Below are positions 51,109 to 59,686 of a stretch of DNA of 64,000 bases, piece by piece (position 1 is the stretch's first letter; each line of letters starts with the position of its first letter). Below the pieces are notes generated by a model, which was given only the letters and a program-made list of their open reading frames with translations, was not told where the DNA came from and searched no databases. Made by a program: the position numbers and the translations under genes. The DNA is from Paraburkholderia sp. Tr-20389 (GTDB lineage: Bacteria > Pseudomonadota > Gammaproteobacteria > Burkholderiales > Burkholderiaceae): the NCBI RefSeq assembly GCF_017104565.1, contig NZ_JAAGPD010000006.1, forward strand, positions 186,001 through 250,000, written 5' to 3'.

Positions 51109-52089
51109 TTAGAAAGAATGATCGACCGAAGGGTTCGACAACAGACCCCAAACACTTATCAGGTCGTCGGCTCCAATCATCGACTCGTGACGCGTACCAT
51201 AGATTCGCTTCAGCCACCGCCACCCTGCAACTTCTCCACGGCCGTGAATGCAGCGATTGTTGTTGAAGATGAGCAATTCTCCGGGCTGCAGGACGATTCG
51301 GCGGCATGCAGTCTGTGCAAGCGCCTTGAGCTCGGCAATCGCCGCTTCCGCCCGCTTGTCTGTCGACTGCGTGAACACGGCCCAGCGGATTTCGTCGAAG
51401 CCGTCCACGCTTTTGATCACCGGCGAATTCGTCGCGAAAATCTTGTATTTGTTGAGGTTGAACGAATCAGCATGTCGAAAATCGAAGATGCTTTGGCGCA
51501 ATACGTTCAACGTTTCGGTCGGCAAGCTGCGTTTGATCTCGCCAATCGTCAGCAAATGTGTCGCGGTTTCGGAGTCGTTGTTGATACTCACGAGTGTGAG
51601 CACTTCAGGGCGCCCGACCCGGGGCAGAAAAGGATTGTCGACATGAAAGCCGAACTCGATTCGTCCCGCGTTCGATTGCGCGTTTTCCGACCCGGGAATG
51701 GGACATACATCATGCAGGATGGCACCGCCCTTCTCTTCCCGATATCCGAAATTTCGCAAACCGACATTTCCGGTCAGACCGGCGAGGATGGCCGAAGTAA
51801 ATGGCGTTTCGCTCGTCGCCCACTTCTCGGTCGGTTGGTCGACGGGAAGATTCCGCAGAATGAAAAATGGTTCATCCGTCTCGAATAGCTGATTCCTGAC
51901 GCGCTCGACAGGAATACCAGCCTCGCGTATCGCCGCAGCGAATCGCGTGTTCTTTCGATCGAATTCCAAGCGAACCTCCCGACTGATCGCCGCTCGCAGA
52001 CCATCGCGGCTTGAGTCGTTCAGCGTATATTCGTATTCGCTGGAGACATGACAAGTCTCAACTCGCTTTGCATCGATATCTTCTCTCAT
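51109..52089 (-). CDS. Fe(II)/2-oxoglutarate dioxygenase (TauD/clavaminate-synthase-like)
   Basis: A 326-residue enzyme from ATG 52089, chosen for its AGGGGA site. The iron-binding triad is visible: 'GRIEFGFHVDNPFLPRVGRP' (HxD) and a distal His in 'FNNNRCIHGRGEVAGWRWL', with the 2-oxoglutarate-binding Arg in 'RWLKRIYG'. The family includes free-amino-acid beta- or gamma-hydroxylases (asparagine oxygenase, VioC). It is the first gene of the biosynthetic operon, so it may hydroxylate an amino acid precursor or the finished scaffold. The substrate is unknown. Confidence 0.88.
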   Translation of the reverse strand: MREDIDAKRVETCHVSSEYEYTLNDSSRDGLRAAISREVRLEFDRKNTRFAAAIREAGIPVERVRNQLFETDEPFFILRNLPVDQPTEKWATSETPFTSAILAGLTGNVGLRNFGYREEKGGAILHDVCPIPGSENAQSNAGRIEFGFHVDNPFLPRVGRPEVLTLVSINNDSETATHLLTIGEIKRSLPTETLNVLRQSIFDFRHADSFNLNKYKIFATNSPVIKSVDGFDEIRWAVFTQSTDKRAEAAIAELKALAQTACRRIVLQPGELLIFNNNRCIHGRGEVAGWRWLKRIYGTRHESMIGADDLISVWGLLSNPSVDHSF

Positions 52090-52146
52090 GCGGTCCCCTA
52101 AAAAAATAAGCAACGCTTCTTTAGCATTCTTTGCGTTGCGGGTGTG

Positions 52147-52747
52147 CTACTGGCTAAGGAAACATTGATCAATGAGCCGATCGCAGTTGGTTTGGCGCTT
52201 GTGGTTCGAAATTTTTAAAGCGAGAAGGCCACCGAGGAAAAATCTGAGTACTTGCTCCGCCGACTTCCTGCTTTTTGAACTCAAGACAGACTTCTCACCT
52301 GACACTGTCACAGCCGCGTACGCGCTGTCACAAGGTTCGCCACCGCGAACAGGCAGAACGGCCGCTCCGTGCCGGACCAGTCCTCGGCAGCGCACTTCGC
52401 GATGTCGGAACAGGTTCTTGACGACATAGATTGGGGGGATTGGCCCACGTGCGAATCTGCGCCTTGGTGCATCTTCGGGGCACAACCATTTATGGAATTC
52501 TTGGCCGACGGGGACGCCATCGAGGATGGCCCTATCCACGATACGTCCCTTCCTTCATCATCAGCCCGCGCTCACATAGCTCGATCCCGATCTCATCTAA
52601 CAGCATTTGCGTCAGCTCATCTTCAACCAGTAGGTGCCGGATTCTCGGCAGTGCGGTGGCGTCAGATACGTTCCCGCGTACCAGATCGGTGCTTAGCACG
52701 CGTGTAGAGCGTGGCCTCAACAACTTGTTCGATCCTTGCAAGCTCAT
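52147..52747 (-). pseudogene. Decayed IS5-family transposase
   Basis: Different minus-strand frames carry successive parts of an IS5-type transposase: DLVRGNVSDATALPRIRHLL (frame 1, N-terminal zinc/HTH region), then 'SPSAKNSINGCAPKMHQGA' (APSSTKN...DPEMHQ-like), then 'LFRHREVRCRGLVRHGAAVL' and 'FAVANLVTARTRL' (C-terminal end). The middle with most of the catalytic core is deleted and at least two frameshifts are needed. It is clearly non-functional and lies directly upstream of the biosynthetic operon. Confidence 0.7.
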
Positions 52748-52920
52748 CAGTCAATTTTTTTGCACTATATAGGGTCGGACGCCGTACCTGCACTAACAGT
52801 ATCGATAGGTTTTTGGGATTGAATATTGGTGTACGAGGCACAATTCCTCGCCTCGTTTAAGTATTTTTAACATTTAACGGAAGCATCTAATTCGACATCC
52901 TAATTGATCGAAATATCTAA
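52748..52920. other. AT-rich stretch upstream of the transposase remnant
   Basis: AT-rich sequence with a 6-bp hairpin CGAGGC (52834-52839) / GCCTCG (52850-52855) followed by TTT, which may be a weak terminator. No gene is seen. Confidence 0.35.
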
Positions 52921-52991
52921 CTAGTGATCGCTTGAGGAAACGGAAAATAAAGCGCGTTTAGCTGCAGCTCCCAAGGAGCGGGGGTAGCCGG

Positions 52992-53210
52992 TTATGGTTC
53001 GGCGAATGCCTCGTCCATCTGCCGGTAGCGTTTGATTTCGTCGCTCTGGAGGTAGATCGATGTCGTCGCGATCAAGACGAGGCGCAAATTGTCGCGCACT
53101 GCCGTCAGCTCCGCACCGCGGGTGAGTGCATGCGTGGCGTGGGTGTCCCGCGTCCAGTGCGGGCTGGCGCGTCGCAGTTTTTCGGCTAGCACAGGATGGA
53201 TTTGTGCCAA
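52992..53210 (-). pseudogene. C-terminal fragment of a tyrosine integrase
   Basis: The frame reads LRRASPHWTRDTHATHALTR, then GAELTAVRDNLR, and 'TTSIYLQSDEIKRYRQMDEA'. It matches the C-terminal catalytic part of phage/island tyrosine recombinases: the Arg-containing 'H(W)xRxTHATHAL' box and the nucleophile Tyr in 'TSIYLQSDE'. The usual His after Arg is replaced by Asp (TRDTHA). Upstream two thirds of the protein are missing. It is a relic of an island integrase next to the operon. Confidence 0.75.
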
Positions 53211-53224
53211 TCACATCGGCGGTC

Positions 53225-53419
53225 ATGCGGAAAAAGCGACGCGCTATGTACCACAGACGGGAACGGGTGAGGCCCGTAGCACTGGCGCTGCGCATCAGCG
53301 TGCCGCCGGAGCGGATGTATTCGTATCTGCGCGGCATCGTGAAGTCGGAAGACGTGATGAACCGCATTCTCCAGCTGGCGTGCGAACTGTTACCGCCTGG
53401 AGGGCGCAAGGCGCCGTGA
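53225..53419 (+). CDS. Hypothetical small basic protein
   Basis: A 64-residue plus-strand frame from ATG 53225: MRKKRRAMYHRRERVRPVAL, then 'VPPERMYSYLRGIVKSEDVM' and a Leu-rich helical end. It looks like a compact basic protein and overlaps the 3' part of no other gene, but it lacks a good ribosome-binding site and its family is unknown. It may be part of a larger lost gene. Confidence 0.3.
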   Translation: MRKKRRAMYHRRERVRPVALALRISVPPERMYSYLRGIVKSEDVMNRILQLACELLPPGGRKAP

Positions 53420-53543
53420 ATGGCGCGTCAGCCAGTGCCCCACTTTAAGGCGGGAAAGTCGTAAGCATTCAACCAAGGCCGTAGCCAAGATTGTTGACGA
53501 GTGTGGTCGAAGTGATTACGGTGCAATGCGCCTGCTCCTCAAC

Positions 53544-53785
53544 TTAATCGGCTTTTGCAGCCGCCAACGCTTCATCGCCCACCCTGCGCGGAATCAGATG
53601 GAAGTGCACGTGGTGTATTTTCTGTCCGGCAATAGACCCATTATTCGACCCTAAGTTGAATCCGCCGACTGTCGTATCTTCTGCGATGATGGCGTCGCGC
53701 ATCCGCCGCCCAGGTTCGAACATCGCCGCCAGCTCGACGGGAGCAAGATCAAATGTATCGCAGACGTGCCGCCTTGGAAGATTAA
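53544..53785 (-). pseudogene. HIT-family hydrolase, 5'-truncated by the insertion sequence
   Basis: The minus-strand frame has PRRHVCDTFDLAPVELAAMF, then 'GGFNLGSNNGSIAGQKIHHV' and the histidine triad in 'IHHVHFHLIPRRVGDEALAA' (HxHxH). HIT proteins hydrolyse nucleotide phosphoramidates such as AMP-lysine. About the first third is missing, and the frame runs into the left end of insertion-sequence copy 2. Removing the element joins it to 'NNCAALLNLPRRHVCDTF', but the sequence further upstream does not look like a HIT N-terminus, so the gene was damaged beyond the IS insertion too. Confidence 0.75.
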
Positions 53786-54700
53786 GAGACCGCTTCAAAA
53801 AGACCCCGAGGGGGCTGTTAACCTTATCGCCAAGCTGTTAACCTTGGTCGTCTGAACAACCGGAACCACGGGGATGGGCGCACCGATCATTGATGACGAA
53901 CTATGGGCATTGATAGAGCCTTTGCTGCCACCGGCAAAACCCACGCCGCAAGAAATACCCAGGACGGCTCCCGGTTTCCAACCGGGCTGCACTGAACGGC
54001 TTCCTGTTCGTATTCAAGACCGGAATACGCTGGTGCAACCTCTCGACCAAGCTGGGATTCGGCTCCGGGCCAACCTGCTGGAGGCGTTTGCGCGATTGGC
54101 AAAGGGCCGGCGTGTGGAGCGCGTTGCACGAACTGCTGCTTGCGAAGTTACGCGAAGCCGGCGAACTCGATTTCTCACGGGCAGCGACCGATTCATCCTC
54201 GGTGCGAGCCGTTGGGGCGGGCGAAAAACTGGCCCGAACCCCACCGATCGCTCGCGACCAGGTTCGAAGCATCACATCCTCGTCGACGCCAATGGCGTCC
54301 CCATCAGTGCCATCCTGACTGGCGCGAATCGCAACGACGTTACCCAGTTGCTGCCGCTCATCGACGCGGTCCCGCCACTTCGCGGCGTACGCGGCCGACC
54401 GCTTCGCACGCCCAAAGTCATCTACGCAGATCGTGGCTATGACTCCGAGCCGCATCGTCAGCGGCTTCGTGCGCGCGGTATCGAACCGGTGATTGCCAGG
54501 CGCCGCACGGAACACGGCAGCGGACTCGGCAAGTCCCGTTGGGTGGTCGAACGTACTCACGCAGGCTGCACAATTTTCGCCGTCTTCGCATTCGCTTTGA
54601 GCGTCGAGCCGACATTCACGAGGCATTCCTTAAACTCGGTTGTGCGCTCGTCTGCTGGAACATCTTCAGACGTACCGAGCAGTCTTTTTGAAACGGTCTC
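53786..54700 (+). mobile_element. IS5-family insertion sequence (IS427-like), copy 2
   Basis: A 915-bp element almost identical to copy 1 at 35943-36857 (few base changes, e.g. GAGACCGCTTC at the left end and one C-to-T inside the gene). Right end GTCTTTTTGAAACGGTCTC. A TAA duplication flanks it (53783-53785 and 54701-54703). It has the same orientation as copy 1. It truncates a HIT-family gene. Confidence 0.85.
53874..54691 (+). pseudogene. IS5/IS427-type transposase with three frame changes (copy 2)
   Basis: This copy carries exactly the same three frame changes as copy 1: an extra C after AKP, the -1 shift at the A5 run and a missing base after THA. One base difference (GCT to GTT) changes a late residue in the apparent frame. 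Because both copies share the damage, they descend from an already damaged copy or were moved by an active transposase elsewhere, unless the A5 shift is programmed. Confidence 0.75.
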
Positions 54701-54877
54701 TAAGTAACGCGGCGCAGTTATTGGATCGGCGATGACAAGCGGCGCGTATCCGGCCCGGCAATGCGTTTTTTCTTCGTGGGGACTGAAATGTCCGCCGGGA
54801 CCGGATCGTGCGCATAGCTATGCCCGCAGGAGTTGCACGGGCAAGCCATGCGCACATGGTGCGCAAAAGCGCTCTAA

Positions 54878-56005
54878 CTAACGAATACTGTCCAGTGCCT
54901 TCGCAAACCTGGCGACCGCACCTTCGACATCATGCAGTTTGTCCAGGCCGAACAGGCCGATGCGGAAGGTCTTGAAGTCTTCGGGCTCGTCACATTGAAG
55001 GGGAACGCCGGGCGCGATCTGCAAGCCGGCATCGGCGAACTTCTTGCCGGATCGTATGCCGTCGTCGTCCGTGTAGCTGACCACGACGCCCGGTGCCTGA
55101 AAACCTTCGGCCGCCACGCTTTTGAAACCTGCTCCGGTCAAGAGCGAACGAATGCGCTCGCCGAGTTCCAGCTGCTCCGCTCTCACTTTGTCGTAGCCAT
55201 ATGCCTCGGTTTCCTTGATGACGTCGCGCAGCGTCGCGAGACTGTCGGTGGGCATCGTGGCGTGGTACGCGAAGCCGCCGTTCTCGTAGGCTTCCATGAT
55301 CTGCAGCCATTTGCGAAGATCGCAAGCGAAACTGGTGCTGGTCGTTGCGTCGATTCTTTCGCGGGCGAGCGGGCTCAACATGACCAGCGCGCAGCAGGGT
55401 GACGCGCTCCAACCTTTTTGCGGCGCGCTGATCAGCACATCGACACCGCTGGCCTGCATGTCCACCCAGACGGTACCCGAGGCGATGCAATCCAGTACGA
55501 ACATCCCGCCGACGGCATGGACGGCGTCGGACACCGCGCGCAAATACGAATCGGGCAGCATCATTCCGGATGCAGTTTCGACATGCGGCGCAAAGACCAG
55601 GTCCGGCTTGTTTTCCTTGATCGCGGCGACCACTTCTTCGATCGGAGCCGGTGCATAGGCGGCCTGCCTTCCCTGTTCGACGGGGCGCGCCTTCAACACC
55701 ATCGATTCAGACGGAATACTGCCCATGTCGAAAATCTGCGACCAGCGGAAACTGAACCAGCCATTGCGGATGACCAGACATTTCCTGTTCGTCGCAAACT
55801 GCCGGGCAACAGCTTCCATGCCGAACGTCCCGCTGCCCGGGACGACAACGGCCGACTTCGCGTTATAGACTCTTTTCAGGGCGTCGGAGATATCCCGCAT
55901 GACGCCTTGAAAAAGCTGCGACATATGGTTGATTGATCGGTCGGTGTAAACGACTGAATATTCGAGGAGTCCCTCGCGATCGACATCGGGAAGTAAACCT
56001 GGCAC
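54878..56005 (-). CDS. Class V PLP aminotransferase (alanine-glyoxylate/serine-pyruvate type)
   Basis: A 375-residue fold-type I PLP enzyme: 'YNAKSAVVVPGSGTFGMEAV' binds the PLP phosphate, 'GGMFVLDCIASGTVWVDMQA' holds the PLP Asp, and 'DVLISAPQKGWSASPCCALV' contains the Schiff-base Lys. It transfers amino groups between small amino acids and 2-oxo acids (alanine, serine, glyoxylate, 2-aminoethylphosphonate type). It lies alone right of the insertion sequence, so its link with the biosynthetic operon is unclear; it is separated by the IS and remnants. Confidence 0.9.
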   Translation of the reverse strand: MPGLLPDVDREGLLEYSVVYTDRSINHMSQLFQGVMRDISDALKRVYNAKSAVVVPGSGTFGMEAVARQFATNRKCLVIRNGWFSFRWSQIFDMGSIPSESMVLKARPVEQGRQAAYAPAPIEEVVAAIKENKPDLVFAPHVETASGMMLPDSYLRAVSDAVHAVGGMFVLDCIASGTVWVDMQASGVDVLISAPQKGWSASPCCALVMLSPLARERIDATTSTSFACDLRKWLQIMEAYENGGFAYHATMPTDSLATLRDVIKETEAYGYDKVRAEQLELGERIRSLLTGAGFKSVAAEGFQAPGVVVSYTDDDGIRSGKKFADAGLQIAPGVPLQCDEPEDFKTFRIGLFGLDKLHDVEGAVARFAKALDSIR

Positions 56006-56207
56006 GTTCGCCTCCGGTAATGGACAAATAATAGAATCGCAAACCGATTCTAACGAAAGCCACCTGCAACCGCATCGGCATCAACCATGCCATCAAGTCA
56101 TGCCGGTGGGGAATGCTGCAGTGGCAACAATCGGCACGATTATGAACCTTCGCCGGAGCGAAGTCGCAAAATGCCCCCGACGTTCTTGAAGCCTTCAAGG
56201 GCAACGC

Positions 56208-57092
56208 CTAAGCCAATCGCAGATCCCACAACACATCGAGTACGTACTGCGTGGAACGCTCGACATAACCCGCACGATAGGCAATGGCGAGCCGACGCCA
56301 CAACGCCGGGCGCAGCGGACGCATGACGATGCGCCCGTCCGGTAACGGCGTAGTGGCCTCATGGGGCAGCAGCGCTGCGCCGTAACCCGCCGCGACCAGA
56401 CTCTTGATCGCGTCGTTGTAGTTGAGCTGGATGCGCGGCACAGGATGGTGTCCTGCCGTCGCGAACCACTCGGCGGTCAGACGCGAAAGACCCGTGGTCG
56501 TGTCATTGAGAATGAGCGGTTGGGCCGCGAGCCATTCAGGCGTGACGCGAGCCGGACACCGCCAGTGCGCCGGCACAAAGGCCATCACGGGGTCGCGGCG
56601 CCACGGCTTTATCACGAGTCCCGCCACCGGCGGCTGAGGCAATGCGACGAGTCCGACATCCAGCGTTCCATCCGTCAGCCGGGACAGCGTTTCTTGCGAA
56701 GTGAGAACTGCGATCTGAATGTCGATAGCGGGATGGTGCTGGCGCAGCACCTCGAGCGCCTGAGGCAACAGGTGGGCAATAGCGCCGGTCGACGCACCGA
56801 GCCGTGCGCGCCCTTCGAGCCCCAACACCTGACGTTGAATATCGTCCAGCGCCTGCTCCGCATCGGCGAGCAGTCGACGCGCGCGCTCCACCAGTACCTC
56901 GCCTATGCCCGACGGCTTCACCTGACCGCGCTTGCGTGACAGGAGCGGCGCCCCAATGCGCTCTTCGAGTTCAGCGATATGGAGGCTGACCGTCGGCGGC
57001 GCCAGATGCAATGCCCGCGCCGCATCGGCAAACGAGCCGCGGTCGGCAATGGCGACCAGAGTTCGCAGGCGGTCCAGGCTGATCTCTCGCAT
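56208..57092 (-). CDS. LysR-family regulator divergent from argC
   Basis: A 294-residue LysR regulator: HTH at about 5-62 (DRLRTLVAIADRGSFADAAR, 'LHLAPPTVSLHIAELEERIG') and effector domain from about 90. It is transcribed away from argC across a 127-base gap with inverted repeats (57105-57140), the standard LysR target layout. It probably controls argC in answer to an amino acid or derivative. Confidence 0.9.
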   Translation of the reverse strand: MREISLDRLRTLVAIADRGSFADAARALHLAPPTVSLHIAELEERIGAPLLSRKRGQVKPSGIGEVLVERARRLLADAEQALDDIQRQVLGLEGRARLGASTGAIAHLLPQALEVLRQHHPAIDIQIAVLTSQETLSRLTDGTLDVGLVALPQPPVAGLVIKPWRRDPVMAFVPAHWRCPARVTPEWLAAQPLILNDTTTGLSRLTAEWFATAGHHPVPRIQLNYNDAIKSLVAAGYGAALLPHEATTPLPDGRIVMRPLRPALWRRLAIAYRAGYVERSTQYVLDVLWDLRLA

Positions 57093-57104
57093 GTCGACGT
57101 CCAG

Positions 57105-57140
57105 ATTCAGAAAAACTGAATGTACAAGTCATGAAATTCA
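57105..57140. promoter_or_regulatory. Inverted repeats between LysR gene and argC
   Basis: ATTCAG, 5 bases, CTGAAT (57105-57121), and a wider pair TGAAT (57117-57121), 14 bases, ATTCA (57136-57140). Spaced inverted repeats of this sort are common LysR binding sites; they lie right at the LysR gene start and 80 bases before argC. Confidence 0.45.
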
Positions 57141-57219
57141 ACTTTTCCTATTCTAGCCGTCAATGGAACATAGCGGTTCCTTCTACCTGTCAACCCGCAG
57201 CCACCGGAGCATTCCACCT

Positions 57220-58149
57220 ATGCACTCTCCCATTGTTTTCATCGACGGCGACCAGGGCACGACCGGGTTGCAAATCCACGAACGGCTGCGCAACCGGACC
57301 GACCTCGAGCTGTTCACGCTTGCCGCTGCCGAACGCAAAGATCCGCGGCGGCGCGCGGAAGCCATCAACGCGTGCGACATCGCCATCCTCTGTTTGCCTG
57401 ATGCGGCCGCGCGCGAGGCAGTGCACGCCATCGTCAATCCCGCCGTCAGGGTGATCGACGCGAGTTCCGCGCACCGCACACAGCAGGACTGGACATACGG
57501 CTTTCCGGAGATGACGCAAGGACAGAGCGAGCGCATTGCGAATGCACGTCGGGTCACCAATCCCGGTTGCTATCCGACCGGAGCAATTGGCTTGCTGCGT
57601 CCTCTGCTGGAGGCCGGGCTCATACCAGGCGACTACCCTGTCAGCATTCATGCGGTGTCCGGCTACTCAGGACGCGGGCGTGCCGGCGTGGAGGAACATG
57701 AGGGGCAAGCTGCGGCCAACGCGCCTTCATACCTGGTGTATGGTCTTGAACTCGCGCACAAGCACACCCCTGAGATCCAGCAGCACGCCGCGCTCGCGCA
57801 GCGCCCCATCTTCGTCCCTGCGTATGGCGCGTTCCGCCAGGGCATCGTGCTGACGGTGCCCCTGGCGTTGCGGCTGCTCGCGCCGGGCGTGGACGGCGCC
57901 ACGTTGCACGCCTGCCTCGCGCGTCACTATGCCGATGCGGCCCACGTGCGTGTCGAGCCGCTGCACGAATCGGGCGTCGTACCGCACCTGGATCCGCAAG
58001 CGCTGAACGGTACGAACGACATGCGCCTGTGCGTGTTTTCCAACATCGAACACGGGCACGTCCTGCTGTCCGCGGTTTTCGATAATCTTGGCAAAGGCGC
58101 GTCGGGCGCAGCGGTCCAGAACCTGAACCTGATGCTCGCGCAGCGATAG
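57220..58149 (+). CDS. argC: N-acetyl-gamma-glutamyl-phosphate reductase, type 2
   Basis: A 309-residue enzyme, short type-2 ArgC, from ATG 57220; longer forms starting upstream lack conservation. NADP-binding start [20 protein letters not shown]; catalytic Cys in '[20 protein letters not shown]'; later '[20 protein letters not shown]'. It reduces N-acetyl-glutamyl-phosphate to the semialdehyde in arginine synthesis. Core arg genes are not near, so this copy is stand-alone, under a LysR gene. It may serve a side pathway, such as a modified amino acid or an alternative carrier; this is inference. Confidence 0.93.
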   Translation: MHSPIVFIDGDQGTTGLQIHERLRNRTDLELFTLAAAERKDPRRRAEAINACDIAILCLPDAAAREAVHAIVNPAVRVIDASSAHRTQQDWTYGFPEMTQGQSERIANARRVTNPGCYPTGAIGLLRPLLEAGLIPGDYPVSIHAVSGYSGRGRAGVEEHEGQAAANAPSYLVYGLELAHKHTPEIQQHAALAQRPIFVPAYGAFRQGIVLTVPLALRLLAPGVDGATLHACLARHYADAAHVRVEPLHESGVVPHLDPQALNGTNDMRLCVFSNIEHGHVLLSAVFDNLGKGASGAAVQNLNLMLAQR

Positions 58150-58168
58150 TGGCCATGCGCAAAGGCGA

Positions 58169-58585
58169 TCATTGGACAAGCTTGCCCAATGTCCGCGCCC
58201 ACATGGCGCGAACACGCCGGGCACGATCTTCGAACAGATATGAAGCGACCAGCGTGAGCAGACCCGATATCACGCCCGTTATCACGTGCTCCGCAAAGAG
58301 CGGACCGTAGTGATTCGGGTGTGCGTAGATATCGCCCACTATCGTCAGGAGCCCAACGATCAGCGCATTGCCGTAACGGTTCTTGTAGAGCTTTGCTGCT
58401 GGCGTGAAGGTCAACACCACCGCCAGGATTCCGGTGAGAAGCCCCGTGTTCAAGGCAATCGACCAGTGGGCAATGCTCATGATGTTGCCCCAGCTCCCAG
58501 GCATGCATGTCATGCATGCGCTGGTCGGCTGCCAGAAGCGCTTGATGAACAGCATGGCACGATGCTTCCACTCGCTTGACATCAT
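58169..58585 (-). CDS. Hypothetical membrane protein
   Basis: A 138-residue integral membrane protein with about 3-4 helices: 'WSIALNTGLLTGILAVVLTF', 'YGNALIVGLLTIVGDIYAHP' and 'EHVITGVISGLLTLVASYLF'. The N-terminal 35 residues are basic with Trp and Cys. The family is not recognised; it resembles small Burkholderia membrane proteins of unknown use. It is convergent with argC (19 bases apart) and lies alone. Confidence 0.65.
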   Translation of the reverse strand: MMSSEWKHRAMLFIKRFWQPTSACMTCMPGSWGNIMSIAHWSIALNTGLLTGILAVVLTFTPAAKLYKNRYGNALIVGLLTIVGDIYAHPNHYGPLFAEHVITGVISGLLTLVASYLFEDRARRVRAMWARTLGKLVQ

Positions 58586-58671
58586 TCACTCCTGTCGACG
58601 ACCTCGTTGCAGCGGATGCGGCCGCACGTTGTCGTTGAACTGCACATATTCAGCATTCACGCATGCGAACA

Positions 58672-59598
58672 TCATTCTGTGCCTTTGCTCGCAGAACGTC
58701 TTTTCACATGATCGATGAACGCGCGCAGCTTCGGCATGATCTGCCGACGATCCGGGTAGTACAGAAACACGCCGGGTATCACGGGCGCGAAGGGCTCCAG
58801 CACCTGCACCAGCTTTTTCGCTTTCAATGCTTCCCTGGCGATCGGCGCCGGCAATTGCGCAAGGCCCACGCCTTCGATTGCCGCGCCGAGCATGGTGGGA
58901 AAGTCGTTGGCGATGAAGGGGCCGGACACTGCGATCTCGATTGCCTCTCCGTTATCGTTGAATGACCACGGCGCGAGCGCGCCGCCGGATCTCCGCCAGC
59001 GCAAGCATGCGTGCTGGCGCAGGTCGTCCGGATGTCGAGGCCGGCTGCGCGCTGCAAAGTAGCCTTGGCTCGCGACGACGGTGAGACGCAATGGGGGCGT
59101 CAATGGGACGGCGACCATGTCGGTCGCCACGAACTGGCCTAGCCGGATTCCGGCGTCGAATCCTTCCGCCGCGATATCGATCAGCTTTTCGGTCGCGTCG
59201 ATTTCGACTTCAACCTCGGGATACGCCTGGCAGAAGGATGCGATCAAGGGCTCCAGCAGAATCGGCACCACCGCACGCGGCACCGATAGCCGCAACAACC
59301 CTGCAGGCCGCTGCCCAAGTCCGCGCGCAACCTCGCTGGCGGCCACCAGCTCCTCGAAGGCTGGCTTTGCGCGCGAAAGAAATCGCTCGCCGGCTTCCGT
59401 CAGGCCGACACTTCGCGTCGTGCGTATGAAGAGTGCAGCGCCGATACGCGTTTCCAGCACACGTACGGCCTGACTGATGGCCGATGCCGTCACGCCGAGT
59501 TCAGCGGCGGCCCGGCGAAAGCTGCGATGCTGCGCCACGCTCAGGAACGCTTCTACTCCGTCGAGCGCACCTTGCCTGACTGTGAAGTTTTGCTTCAT
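58672..59598 (-). CDS. LysR-family regulator
   Basis: A 308-residue LysR protein. HTH region: LDGVEAFLSVAQHRSFRRAA, 'ELGVTASAISQAVRVLETRI'; effector-binding domain from about 95, with 'DAGIRLGQFVATDMVAVPLT'. It is divergent to a pair of membrane-protein genes (59687 and 60572), its probable targets. It belongs to the CrgA-like subgroup that often represses as well as activates; this is by general resemblance. Confidence 0.9.
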   Translation of the reverse strand: MKQNFTVRQGALDGVEAFLSVAQHRSFRRAAAELGVTASAISQAVRVLETRIGAALFIRTTRSVGLTEAGERFLSRAKPAFEELVAASEVARGLGQRPAGLLRLSVPRAVVPILLEPLIASFCQAYPEVEVEIDATEKLIDIAAEGFDAGIRLGQFVATDMVAVPLTPPLRLTVVASQGYFAARSRPRHPDDLRQHACLRWRRSGGALAPWSFNDNGEAIEIAVSGPFIANDFPTMLGAAIEGVGLAQLPAPIAREALKAKKLVQVLEPFAPVIPGVFLYYPDRRQIMPKLRAFIDHVKRRSASKGTE

Positions 59599-59686
59599 AG
59601 CTTGTCAACATTGTGATGAATAGTCGCTCACACAGGAGGATGGTACATCTAACGCCGTCTGCCGATACATGTCTGGAGAACCGCCG

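Noticed and set aside
40778-52089. A standard hydroxamate siderophore operon
   Set aside because: Although N-hydroxylase and diaminobutyrate aminotransferase occur in siderophore loci, there is no NRPS, no IucA/IucC-type synthetase and no acyltransferase for hydroxamates; MetRS-like, cupin and DAO-type genes fit N-N bond formation better.
35943-54700. A classic composite transposon made of both IS copies
   Set aside because: Each IS copy has its own TAA duplication on both sides and copy 1 splits a restorable ORF, so the copies inserted separately; only later recombination between them is plausible.
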